Assembly (NCBI RefSeq): GCF_025354735.1
Contig: NZ_JANXMI010000284.1
Span: 1-39,158 of the forward strand
Origin: Rugamonas sp.
GTDB lineage: Bacteria > Pseudomonadota > Gammaproteobacteria > Burkholderiales > Burkholderiaceae_D
Direction: 5' to 3'
Length of the DNA stretch: 39,158 bases
Shown: positions 1 through 8,001 of the stretch, piece by piece
How positions within the stretch are numbered: the first letter of the stretch is position 1
Layout: each line of letters starts with the position of its first letter
The notes under the pieces: generated by a model
Seen by the model: the letters and a program-made list of their open reading frames with translations, nothing else
Told to the model about the DNA's origin: nothing
The model's database searches: none
Made by a program: the position numbers and the translations under genes

Positions 1-2
1 CG

Positions 3-587
<585 letters not shown>

Positions 588-658
588 AACAGGGGAAGCG
601 GCGCGCCGCTGCCGCATCGAAGCCGGTGGCAGCGAGCGGTGGATCAGCCGCGCCTACG

Positions 659-1003
659 CTACTTATCCTCGTGCGCTTTTTCCTGCATTTTCTGGCCCGC
701 CTGCTCCAGCTTTTTGCCGGTGGCGTCGGTCGCCTTGTTGATCTCCTTGCCGGCATCGTCGGTGGCCTTGCGCACTTGCTCGCTGGTTTCCTTGGCCGCG
801 TCCTGAATCTGCTGGTTGGCCTGCTCGGCGGCCCTGGTCAGGTCGCGGCCCGCCTTGTCGGTGACCTGGTCGAGCCGGCGCCCGGTCTGCTCGGCCGGAC
901 CGGCGCCGACAGTGTTGTCATCCTTTTTATGACAACCCGCCAGGGCGCCCATCGCCACCACCAGCGCCAACGTCGCGCCCAGATATTTTGCTGCCGCCAT
1001 CAT
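659..1003 (-). CDS. Small helical lipoprotein
   Basis: A predicted lipoprotein of about 114 residues. The N-terminus has a short basic start, a hydrophobic core and a lipobox LAGC, with Cys24 (counting from the first of two adjacent ATGs) as the lipidated residue. The mature part starts CHKKDD and is then almost entirely charged and Ala/Gln/Lys-rich helix with repeated K-A-x-D/E patterns, like apolipoprotein- or LEA-like amphipathic repeats, with no recognisable catalytic motif. Two ATG codons sit side by side (1003 and 1000); GGGAG lies 3 nt before the first and 6 nt before the second, so 1000 may be the true start. The open frame runs further upstream without signal-like sequence, so I reject the longer form. 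It is convergent with the GGDEF gene. Role unknown; perhaps envelope stress. Confidence 0.8.
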   Translation of the reverse strand: MMAAAKYLGATLALVVAMGALAGCHKKDDNTVGAGPAEQTGRRLDQVTDKAGRDLTRAAEQANQQIQDAAKETSEQVRKATDDAGKEINKATDATGKKLEQAGQKMQEKAHEDK

Positions 1004-1018
1004 GTTCTCCCGAATAGT

Positions 1019-1036
1019 TATGCTGCGCACAGCATA
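1019..1036. promoter_or_regulatory. 18-bp inverted repeat upstream of the lipoprotein gene
   Basis: A perfect inverted repeat with arms TATGCTG and CAGCATA around CGCA lies 15 bp upstream of the lipoprotein start, between two divergent genes. Its position suits an operator or autoregulatory site. The regulator is unknown and no convincing -35/-10 pair could be placed around it. Confidence 0.4.
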
Positions 1037-1220
1037 CACCGTCCATTGACAAGCTGACCACACGCCAGCGCCACCGCTCGCGCCCGCGCCGTCCGAGCCA
1101 GCCTCCGCGCGGCGCCCGCCGCCGCCAATGTTGACGTTGCGCCCGTCCCCGGCCAGAATTGAAGCGGCCACGACAAAAAACGGCGGCGCCGTGCTACCCT
1201 ACCCCAGCCACTTTTCTGAA

Positions 1221-2045
1221 ATGAGCGCCATGAAGCCGCTACGATTGATCGCCACCCTGCTTTGCTTCTGGTACGCGCTGGCCGGCGGCGCCGTGGCCGC
1301 CGTCACCGAAATCCGCACCGCGGCGCAAACCGATTCCGAGCCCAAGTTCGTGCGCACCGTCGTCAATGGCAGCACCTCGGTCAGCGGTATGTGCATCGAC
1401 ATCTTCCACGCCATCGAAAAAATCGACCCCGAACTCAAATTCGTCGGCGACCAGGAATGGGAACCGCCGGCGCGCATCGACGCCCATATCTTTTACGGTA
1501 AAAAGGACGTCGGCTGCGGCCTCGTGAAAAACAAATACCGCGATGGCCGTTTCGTCATACTGGAACCGGCGATGTTCACGTTCCGCTACGCGCTCGCGGT
1601 GCGCGCCGACGATGACGTGGCCATTTCCAGCTGGGACGACGTGATCCGCCTCGGGCACGACAACGTGGTGCTGGCCGTGCAGGGCATGGGACCGAGCAAG
1701 CAGCTCGAAGACATCGCCGGCCTGCGCCTGGACACCGGTTCCGGATCGATCCAGCAGAATTTCGAGAAGCTGCTGGCCCATCGCGGCCGCTTCGTTTATT
1801 TCCGGGCGCCGGGACTGGTCTACCTGCTGCACGAGTTCTGCGTGCAAGACAAAATCAAGATACTGCCCACCACCATGAACACCCTGCCCCTGTATATGCT
1901 GGTCGGTAAACACGTGGCGCCGCCAACGATAGAGCGCCTGCGCCTCGCCCTCGCGAAGCTGAAGGACAACGGTGAATTAGACCGCATCCAGAAAAGGTGG
2001 GAGAATTTCGGCGTGGACCACCCGCCGGCGTGCGCCAAACATTGA
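1221..2045 (+). CDS. Periplasmic solute-binding protein, family 3-like
   Basis: An exported protein of about 274 residues resembling the substrate-binding proteins of amino-acid ABC transporters (SBP_bac_3 type). The N-terminus has a signal peptide (MKPLRL, hydrophobic stretch, AVA cleavage region). The body shows family-like features: an early bipartite segment (MCIDIFHAIEKIDPEL), the middle region FRYALAVRADDDVAISSWDDV and the C-terminal pattern LAKLKDNGELDRIQKRWE, usual for the last helix of this fold. No permease or ATPase gene is next to it, so it is an orphan; such proteins in Oxalobacteraceae are often of unknown ligand. Two ATGs are possible, 1221 and 1230, neither with a strong ribosome-binding site; the longer frame from 1128 would bury the signal peptide and is unlikely. 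The four Cys residues in the mature part could form disulfides. Confidence 0.78.
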   Translation: MSAMKPLRLIATLLCFWYALAGGAVAAVTEIRTAAQTDSEPKFVRTVVNGSTSVSGMCIDIFHAIEKIDPELKFVGDQEWEPPARIDAHIFYGKKDVGCGLVKNKYRDGRFVILEPAMFTFRYALAVRADDDVAISSWDDVIRLGHDNVVLAVQGMGPSKQLEDIAGLRLDTGSGSIQQNFEKLLAHRGRFVYFRAPGLVYLLHEFCVQDKIKILPTTMNTLPLYMLVGKHVAPPTIERLRLALAKLKDNGELDRIQKRWENFGVDHPPACAKH

Positions 2046-2088
2046 GCCGCCGCGCCGCCGATGGCCGTGCCGCCATCCCCCTCGCGCA

Positions 2089-2436
2089 TCAACCGCGATA
2101 GATAGGATTCGATGCCACGTACACATGGACGCCGCCCACCATCACGTCCGCCGGCGCGATCTTCGACAGGTCGAAGCCGCCACGGTTGCTGTAGGTGTCG
2201 AAGTGCCACGTGAACGACTTGCCGTTGGCATTGAAGCGCACGGTTTCGCCGTCGGTCACGTTGACCGACCGGGTGGCGGCGGTCAGGTCGATCTGGCGCT
2301 CGGCGGCGGCATTGGTGGCGTTGCCGAAATCGGCGCTGCCGGCGGTGGGGCCGGCCGCCTGGGCGGCGCCGGCGAACAAGGCCGACGAGAAGCCGATGGT
2401 CAGCAGGATGGTGCGTGCGCGTTTGAAGTTCAACAT
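2089..2436 (-). CDS. CzcE-like periplasmic metal-binding protein
   Basis: A 115-residue exported protein matching the CzcE family of heavy-metal resistance proteins. After a signal peptide (LNFKRARTILLTIGFSSALF to AQA) the mature part has the family's beta-strand core: INVT-like RSVNVTDGETVRFNA, GKSFTWHFDTY, FDLSKIAPADV and a terminal VHVYVASNPIYRG. In Cupriavidus, CzcE binds copper in the periplasm; here only the family likeness is seen. The start at 2436 has AAGGAAA upstream; a longer frame to 2526 lacks signal character. A -10-like TATACT (minus strand, 2495-2490) lies about 55 bp upstream and a small hairpin GCAGC/GCTGC sits in the presumed leader. No czcCBA or metal sensor gene is nearby, so it is an orphan copy. 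Confidence 0.82.
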   Translation of the reverse strand: MLNFKRARTILLTIGFSSALFAGAAQAAGPTAGSADFGNATNAAAERQIDLTAATRSVNVTDGETVRFNANGKSFTWHFDTYSNRGGFDLSKIAPADVMVGGVHVYVASNPIYRG

Positions 2437-2533
2437 GATGTGGTTTCCTTTATCGTTGTACCGCAGCGAGCTTGCTGCCGATGGAAACCAGTATATAAAT
2501 CCGGCGCTGACGAGAACATGACCCATTCATTAC

Positions 2534-2574
2534 AAAAAAATGACAGGCTGTCCCGCGCCGCTTACCGGCGCGGG
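2534..2574 (-). terminator. Hairpin and T-run ending the tubulin-like operon
   Basis: Read on the minus strand, a perfect 9-bp stem CCCGCGCCG/CGGCGCGGG with a 5-nt loop (2552-2574) starts 1 base after the last codon of the zinc-ribbon gene, and is followed 11 nt later by seven T (2540-2534). The gap between stem and T-run is longer than in an ideal intrinsic terminator, so efficiency is uncertain. Confidence 0.6.
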
Positions 2575-2575
2575 C

Positions 2576-3769
2576 TCACTGACAGCGGTCGCCGATCCAG
2601 TCGGCGCCGCGCGCCAGGCAGCGCTGCATGTCGGCGTTGAGGCGCTCGGCTTTTTGCCACAGGGCCTGGCATTCGCGGTTGCCGGTTTCGACCATCGTGG
2701 CGCACTGCTGCGCCTTGGCCATCGCCGCCTTGTAATTGCCCTGTAAAAGTTCATGCTCGGCGTCGGCCAGCACGCGGCGCGCCATCTGCTCGTTTTGCGC
2801 CACCGCCGGCGATGCCGTCAACAGGCCGGAACGCGGCGCGGTTGCGGGTAGCGGCGCGGAGATGGACGCCGGCGCCGGCGGCGCGGCCGCGCCCAACAAG
2901 GTCGCTTCCAGCAAATGCGACAGCGAATCGCGCAACGCCAACGTGCGCTGCGCCAGCTCCGGGCGCTTCAGCTTATCGGCCGCGTTCAAATTGTTTTCGA
3001 GGCAGACGTGATTGCCGGCGGTGAGGCAGGCGTCGGCGCGGTCCAGCAACTGGCTCGCTTTCCTGGTCTCGATCTTGTCGCTCCACTCGCCCGTATCGGC
3101 GGCGGCGCCCCACTTCTTCTCGAACGCCGCCAGCGTGGCTTCGGCGCGGTCGACATGATCGTATTGCAGGTCGGTGTCGACCAGACCGCGCGCCTCGGTC
3201 CAGGCCTTGGCGCGCAGGCGCTTCTTCTCGCAGGCCGGGGCGCTGGCGGCGATCGCTTCCTGCAAGCGCTTGAGCTGCGGCTCGCCGGCCCTGGCCGATT
3301 TCAGCGCGGCCAGTTCGGCGCGCGCCTCCGTTATCTTGCATTCGCCGACCAGGGCGATGTCGGCATCGACGCGGGCCTCGACTTTCTGGCGCTGGCCGGG
3401 CGGCTTGGCGATGTACCAGATCGCGGCCAGTCCGACGGCGATCATCAGCCACGTGGTCTTGCGGATAGGATGGCGCAGCGGCGGCGCGTTGCGGCGGTCG
3501 GTCAGTTCCGGCCCCAGTTCGGGTATCTGCAACTGCTTGGCGCCGAAATCGACTTTCACTTTTTCGCGCGGCGGCTCGGGCATCGGCGGCGGCGATGGCG
3601 GCGGCGGAGCGACCGTTTCCACCGGCGGCGCTGGCGCAGCCCTGGCGGCGGTTTCCCGCGCCGGCTCCGGCGACTGCCGCCGCCCGCAGTAGGGACAGAA
3701 CGCCACCTGCCGCGGCCAACTACGGCCGCAGGCTGGATTCACACAACGATAGATCACGTCAGCTGCCAC
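2576..3769 (-). CDS. Zinc-ribbon, single-TM protein of the tubulin-like operon
   Basis: Last gene of the five-gene operon, 397 residues. Residues 9-28 form a zinc ribbon (Cys9, Cys14, Cys25, Cys28). A Pro-rich linker (about 45-68) leads to a single membrane segment (about 106-121), followed by a long Ala- and charge-rich helical region with regularly spaced Cys pairs (for example DACLTAGNHVC, QQCATMVETGNREC, QRCLARGADWIGDRCQ), which would lie on the other side of the membrane. The topology suggests a cytoplasmic zinc finger and a periplasmic helical-repeat domain with disulfides. I choose the GTG at 3769 because AGGAAG lies 9 nt upstream and because it falls 11 bp after the stop of the tubulin-like gene; the longer open frame overlaps that gene heavily. 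No catalytic motif is visible; it may be a membrane adaptor of the tubulin-like protein. Confidence 0.82.
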   Translation of the reverse strand: MAADVIYRCVNPACGRSWPRQVAFCPYCGRRQSPEPARETAARAAPAPPVETVAPPPPSPPPMPEPPREKVKVDFGAKQLQIPELGPELTDRRNAPPLRHPIRKTTWLMIAVGLAAIWYIAKPPGQRQKVEARVDADIALVGECKITEARAELAALKSARAGEPQLKRLQEAIAASAPACEKKRLRAKAWTEARGLVDTDLQYDHVDRAEATLAAFEKKWGAAADTGEWSDKIETRKASQLLDRADACLTAGNHVCLENNLNAADKLKRPELAQRTLALRDSLSHLLEATLLGAAAPPAPASISAPLPATAPRSGLLTASPAVAQNEQMARRVLADAEHELLQGNYKAAMAKAQQCATMVETGNRECQALWQKAERLNADMQRCLARGADWIGDRCQ

Positions 3770-3780
3770 GGCGCCGCTTC

Positions 3781-6700
3781 CTATTCCGGGTCGGGGATGT
3801 CGTCGTGCGGATCGGGGATGGCGGCATCGAACAACGCCGCCAGCTCCAGCACTTCTTCGGCGGCGCGCCACTGGTCGACATGCGGCACCCAGCGCATATT
3901 CCACACCTTGGTGCCGGTGACGATTTCGCCGCGCGCGATGCGCTGCGCCAGTTCGGCCAAACCAAACGGGCCATGCTGCGTCTTATTCAAGAACACCTTA
4001 TAGCTGCTGGCCTGCTGGCCGGCGGAGGACGTCGACGTCGGCGCCGCCGGCGCGGCGAACACGCTGGCCGCCTGCGTTTCGCTGACCAGATATTCGGGCC
4101 GGATCACGCGCTTGTCGGCGCTGTTCTGCACTTCCCAGCTGTAGGCGTCGGCGGCCGAATCGGGCACCGCGACGCTCCATTGATTAATCAGTTCCAGCGC
4201 GCGTTCGATGCCGGCCTGCGACGCCTGCGGATTCAAGGCCAGCGCCCGTTGCAGCCAGGCGTCGTACAAGCGCCGCGCCGTGATGTTCGGCAGCGACGGC
4301 GACGGCAGCTCGGCGCCGGTTTCGTCCACCTCCAGCCTCGGTTGATACACCCGTAGCTGATAGTGGCGCATCAGCGCCGCCAGCAGCAGGAACTGCGTCG
4401 GCCCGACGCGGCCCAGCCTGTGCTGGACGGCGGCGATCACCTGGTCGCGATAAAACGGCGGCAGGCCGTTGGAGCGGATCGCGAACTCGTTCCCGATTTG
4501 CAGCCATTCGCCCGATCCCGGCTCGACCTCGAACAGGTATTGGCCGCGCGGCTGGAACGACGCTTCGCGGTCCGACAGGTCGGCCTTGCGGCGGATGACA
4601 CCCAGCACGATGGCCTGCAAAAACCATTCGTAGTCGTCGGCCAGCCGATTCAGTTCATCCATCGACGGCGCGATGGGATGGCGGAAGCGGGTCGCGTCGA
4701 AATGCAAATGGGTCGGGATTTTCGGATTCTCGATCTGGTAGGAGGCGCGCCACGTCGGCAGGCCGCGCAGCACCGTCATCGGGAATCCCGACAGCTCGAT
4801 GTAGCACACCGCCTTGCCGCCTATGCCGGTGTTGACGACGTTGACCAAATCGCCGTGGAAGAAACCGGTCGGCACGGCGGCCTTGATTTCGGCCTCCATC
4901 TTGCGCCATGCATTGGCGTCGCCGACGCCGATGAAGCATTTGAACTGGTCGGCGTTGGGCGTGAATTCGGCCGAGAAGCGCGCGTTCATCCACGGCATGG
5001 CGCTGCGTATCCATTCATTGAAGATGCGGGCGCGCTCCTGCGGCGACATGGCTGACAGACGTTCGAGCAGCGGATCGGACGGCGCCGCATTGGCCAGCTG
5101 CGCGCCGGCCTGTTCGCGACTGAGCTGGGTCTGCGCGCGGCGGAATAATTTGAGCAGCAGCGACGAACGCAGTGTGTCGTCGCCCAGTTGCGGGAACAGC
5201 CGCGCCGAGCCGCCGAATTCGAGCAGCACTTCTTCGCTCCAGGCGCTGATGTCGCCGGTCAGCTTGACGGCATCGGGCACGTTGTCGCTGGCCAGCTTCA
5301 TATAGGTCGCGTGTTCGTGCTGGGCGTCGGCGCGCAGCTGGTCGATGCGCTGGTCGACCGCGCCCAGCATGGCGTCGACGCAGCGCCGCCCTTCCTGGAA
5401 TTCGCCGGCGATGCCGCTCCACACCGGCTGTCCGTGTTCGTCGACGGCGGCGGCGTCGCCCAGCCAGGCCGACATCGCGCGCAGCACGGCGTCGGCCTGC
5501 GCGGCGGCGACGGCCAGCAGGTGGAAGCGCAGATAGTCGGCGATGTCGCGCTTCAAATGCGTCATCACTTCGCGGGCCTGGGCGTCGCGGCCGAACATCT
5601 TGCCGGCCGCCTGCGACAGATTGTTCAGCGACTCCTCGACCTGGCGCGTGCGCAGCGCGTCGCGCAGGCTGCGGTAGCGCTGGCCGTTGCGCTCCACGTG
5701 CATCAGATCGCGCTGGGCGATGCGGGACTTGATCTGTTCGAGCAGCGACAGCACGAATTCCAGGCCGCCCTGCTTGCGGTCGTCCAGCAGCGCGAACAGC
5801 TGGTCGCGCGCGCGGCCCTTCAGGCGCAGCAGCAGTTCGGCCGAGTGGCGCTTGATGCGGTCTTCGCTGGTTTCGGCGGTGGCGCCGGCTTCGCGGATGG
5901 CGTCGCGCTCCAGGTTGGGCAGCAGCTCGGCCACTTTTTCGCGCCACAGATTGAGTTCGTAGCCGGCCATGATACGGTCGATGTCGAGCTGCACCTTGCT
6001 CTCGATGCGTTCGAGCAGGGAGCGGCCGTCCTTGTCCAGCAACAGCATGTCGGTCAGCGCGTATTCGTGGAAGGGCGTGACGTCGACCGTGCCCTTTTTG
6101 AAGTCGGGGAAGGCGTCGAAGGGATGCTCGCTCATCGCCATCTGCTCGCGCATGAAGACGTCGCGTTCCTGGTCGCCGGCGCGGCGGGCCGGCGCGCCAT
6201 CGCTGCCGACGATGCCGAAGAAGGCTTTCACCATCAGGCCCGCCAGCTCGTAGGCGCGGATATCGTCGCGCAGGCTTTGCTGGGTGTCGAGCACCGCCTG
6301 GCCGAAGGCCGAATAGACTTTGGAGTACGACAGGCGCATGTCGCCGAAGCGCTGCTCAGGCACGCGCGGATTGAACGGCCCCAGTTTGTGCTGCTGCTGG
6401 TTGACCGCCACCGAGCGCTTGCGGTTGGCGAAATCGGCCGAGGCGAAATCCTCGAACAGCGAATCGGCCACCATCTGGTACACGTCCTTGACGTCCTGCG
6501 TGGCCTTGTTGGACAGGTTGGCGGTGTCGACGAAATACACGTCGTCGAACGGCGCGCCTTTGCCGGTCAGGCTGTCCGGGTCGGCCCAGCGCACTTGCGC
6601 GTTCATGTCGCGCATCGCCGTTTCCAGTTCCATCATCGTGGCGTAGGCGTTCGCTTCGGTGCGTTCCTTGTTCGCCTTGACGTAACCGGCCGGCATGAAC

Positions 6701-7413
6701 AGCACCAGGTCGACCTGGCTGTCGGCCACTTCCTGGCGCGCCACGGCCTTGGCGATCCAGCCCAGGTCCATCACGCTGCCGGCGCCGGTGCCGCCGGCGT
6801 TGGAGCCGATGACGACGATGCGGAATTTGGAGGTGTCCACCTGCAGGCCGAGGCGCTGGTAGTTTTCCTTGCGCTCGTTGCCGGCGTTGCTGCTCAAGAA
6901 ATTGAGCGCGCCCTTGATGCGGCCGCGCAGCTTGGGATATTTGTCGAACAGGTAGAGCCGCGCGACGGCGCGGATCTGGCCCGCGCCTTTCGACGGGTCG
7001 ATGCCGAGCGAGCGCAGTTTTTTCGGCCGCAGCGGCATCCATTTTTCGATCAGCGGAAAGCGCGCCAGGCTGTCGTCCGATTCGTGATACTGCTGGAGGT
7101 CGATGTGTTCGACCAGCCTTTCCTCGTCGCTCAGCTTGACCAGTTCATACCACGGGTCGGTGCGCTGCGATTTGCCTTCGTCGATGACGGCGCCGTTATC
7201 GAGATCGAAATGCAGGAAGCGCGCGACCGGGAACTGGCCGATGGCGTCGACCCGGGTCGGGCTGTGGCGGTTCCACACGGCCGACAAAATGCGGCGCCGG
7301 ATGCGCATCATCACTTCCATGCCGGTGCCGCCGGCGCCGATGAACAGGGTGGGCCGCAAATCGACTTTGAGCTCGGCCTTTTTTTCCGTGCCGGTGTTGG
7401 GGAATTCTGCCAT
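3781..7413 (-). CDS. Large tubulin/FtsZ-like protein with C-terminal GYF-like domain
   Basis: A 1210-residue protein with an N-terminal tubulin-like nucleotide-binding fold: a glycine loop GAGGTG at 26-31, a GAGQIR segment at 143-148 and the tubulin signature GGTGAGS at 207-213 preceded by the strand RIVVIGSNA. This corresponds to the Tubulin_2-type bacterial families rather than cell-division FtsZ, which is about a third as long. The middle (about 400-1100) is helical with no recognised domain. Residues about 1138-1195 (HGPF, then a conserved Trp-rich WNMRWVPHVDQW stretch) look like a GYF_2 domain, a proline-rich-peptide binder; its partners in the operon carry Pro-rich linkers. GAGAG precedes the ATG. 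No transmembrane segment is seen. Families of this kind have been proposed, from genome context with vWA proteins, to act in membrane remodelling (Makarova and Koonin 2010); the function here is not shown. Confidence 0.88.
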   Translation of the reverse strand: MAEFPNTGTEKKAELKVDLRPTLFIGAGGTGMEVMMRIRRRILSAVWNRHSPTRVDAIGQFPVARFLHFDLDNGAVIDEGKSQRTDPWYELVKLSDEERLVEHIDLQQYHESDDSLARFPLIEKWMPLRPKKLRSLGIDPSKGAGQIRAVARLYLFDKYPKLRGRIKGALNFLSSNAGNERKENYQRLGLQVDTSKFRIVVIGSNAGGTGAGSVMDLGWIAKAVARQEVADSQVDLVLFMPAGYVKANKERTEANAYATMMELETAMRDMNAQVRWADPDSLTGKGAPFDDVYFVDTANLSNKATQDVKDVYQMVADSLFEDFASADFANRKRSVAVNQQQHKLGPFNPRVPEQRFGDMRLSYSKVYSAFGQAVLDTQQSLRDDIRAYELAGLMVKAFFGIVGSDGAPARRAGDQERDVFMREQMAMSEHPFDAFPDFKKGTVDVTPFHEYALTDMLLLDKDGRSLLERIESKVQLDIDRIMAGYELNLWREKVAELLPNLERDAIREAGATAETSEDRIKRHSAELLLRLKGRARDQLFALLDDRKQGGLEFVLSLLEQIKSRIAQRDLMHVERNGQRYRSLRDALRTRQVEESLNNLSQAAGKMFGRDAQAREVMTHLKRDIADYLRFHLLAVAAAQADAVLRAMSAWLGDAAAVDEHGQPVWSGIAGEFQEGRRCVDAMLGAVDQRIDQLRADAQHEHATYMKLASDNVPDAVKLTGDISAWSEEVLLEFGGSARLFPQLGDDTLRSSLLLKLFRRAQTQLSREQAGAQLANAAPSDPLLERLSAMSPQERARIFNEWIRSAMPWMNARFSAEFTPNADQFKCFIGVGDANAWRKMEAEIKAAVPTGFFHGDLVNVVNTGIGGKAVCYIELSGFPMTVLRGLPTWRASYQIENPKIPTHLHFDATRFRHPIAPSMDELNRLADDYEWFLQAIVLGVIRRKADLSDREASFQPRGQYLFEVEPGSGEWLQIGNEFAIRSNGLPPFYRDQVIAAVQHRLGRVGPTQFLLLAALMRHYQLRVYQPRLEVDETGAELPSPSLPNITARRLYDAWLQRALALNPQASQAGIERALELINQWSVAVPDSAADAYSWEVQNSADKRVIRPEYLVSETQAASVFAAPAAPTSTSSAGQQASSYKVFLNKTQHGPFGLAELAQRIARGEIVTGTKVWNMRWVPHVDQWRAAEEVLELAALFDAAIPDPHDDIPDPE

Positions 7414-7452
7414 GGCGATCTCTCGAAAAGTGTAGCGCTAGCGTAGCGGCGA

Positions 7453-8001
7453 TCAGCGCCGGCCGGTCAGCAGGGCGGCGATCAGGGCCAGCACGCCGAA
7501 CACCAGCAGCGGCACCATCACCGCCACGCTGAGGAATTTGGCGCTGTTCATGATCGCGAGGACGGCCGCGCCGCTGAGGAAACCGAGTCCGACCAACAGC
7601 AGCCAGCCCGCCGTGCCGGCCGCCGACGGCGCCACGCGGCGCCGCACCAGGTGGTGGGTGTAGGCGTTGCGGGCGAAGAAAAAGATAATCAGCAGGACGA
7701 CGAAGATGCCGCCGCCGAGCAGCTGGTCGCGCGCCGACGTGTCGGTGGCGGGCGCGCCTTCGACCGGCGCCACTTCGATGCCGGCCGCCGAACCGGCATC
7801 GGCCGGCACGGAACTGGCGCCGGCCGGCGCGCTGGCCTGGGCCGCCGCCGCGTTGGCGGCCCTCATGGTGTTGGCGTCTGCGTTGGCATCCGCCTTGGCG
7901 TCCGCCGATGGCGCCGGCACTTTGAAACCGGGGTCGCCGCCGTTTTTCGCCGAGCGGGGGTCGTCCTGATTGTTTTTCATCTTATTTTCCTGGTCGTTCA
8001 T
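7453..8001 (-). CDS. Three-TM protein with disordered N-terminus, tubulin-like operon
   Basis: A 182-residue membrane protein. The first about 90 residues are polar, then Ala/Asp/Pro-rich and probably disordered (repeated ADAKADANADAN-like stretch). Three hydrophobic segments follow: GGIFVVLLIIFFFA (about 93-106), GWLLLVGLGFLSGAAVLAIM (about 128-147) and FLSVAVMVPLLVFGVLALIAALL (about 152-176), ending with TGRR. The ATG overlaps the stop of the vWA-like gene by four bases (ATGA at 8001-7998), which implies translational coupling. A second ATG eight codons in is possible but the overlap favours the first. Thirty-nine bases separate it from the tubulin-like gene. No family is recognised; likely a membrane anchor or channel-like part of the same assembly. 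Confidence 0.78.
   Translation of the reverse strand: MNDQENKMKNNQDDPRSAKNGGDPGFKVPAPSADAKADANADANTMRAANAAAAQASAPAGASSVPADAGSAAGIEVAPVEGAPATDTSARDQLLGGGIFVVLLIIFFFARNAYTHHLVRRRVAPSAAGTAGWLLLVGLGFLSGAAVLAIMNSAKFLSVAVMVPLLVFGVLALIAALLTGRR

Noticed and set aside
1046..1051. TTGACA as the -35 of the solute-binding-protein gene
   Set aside because: No -10-like hexamer is found 16-18 bp downstream, and it is far (about 170 bp) from the start codon.
5188..7446. Long plus-strand open frame (752 codons) opposite the tubulin-like gene
   Set aside because: Antisense shadow typical of high-G+C codon bias: His/Gln/Arg/Val-rich, no domain, while the minus strand carries clear motifs.
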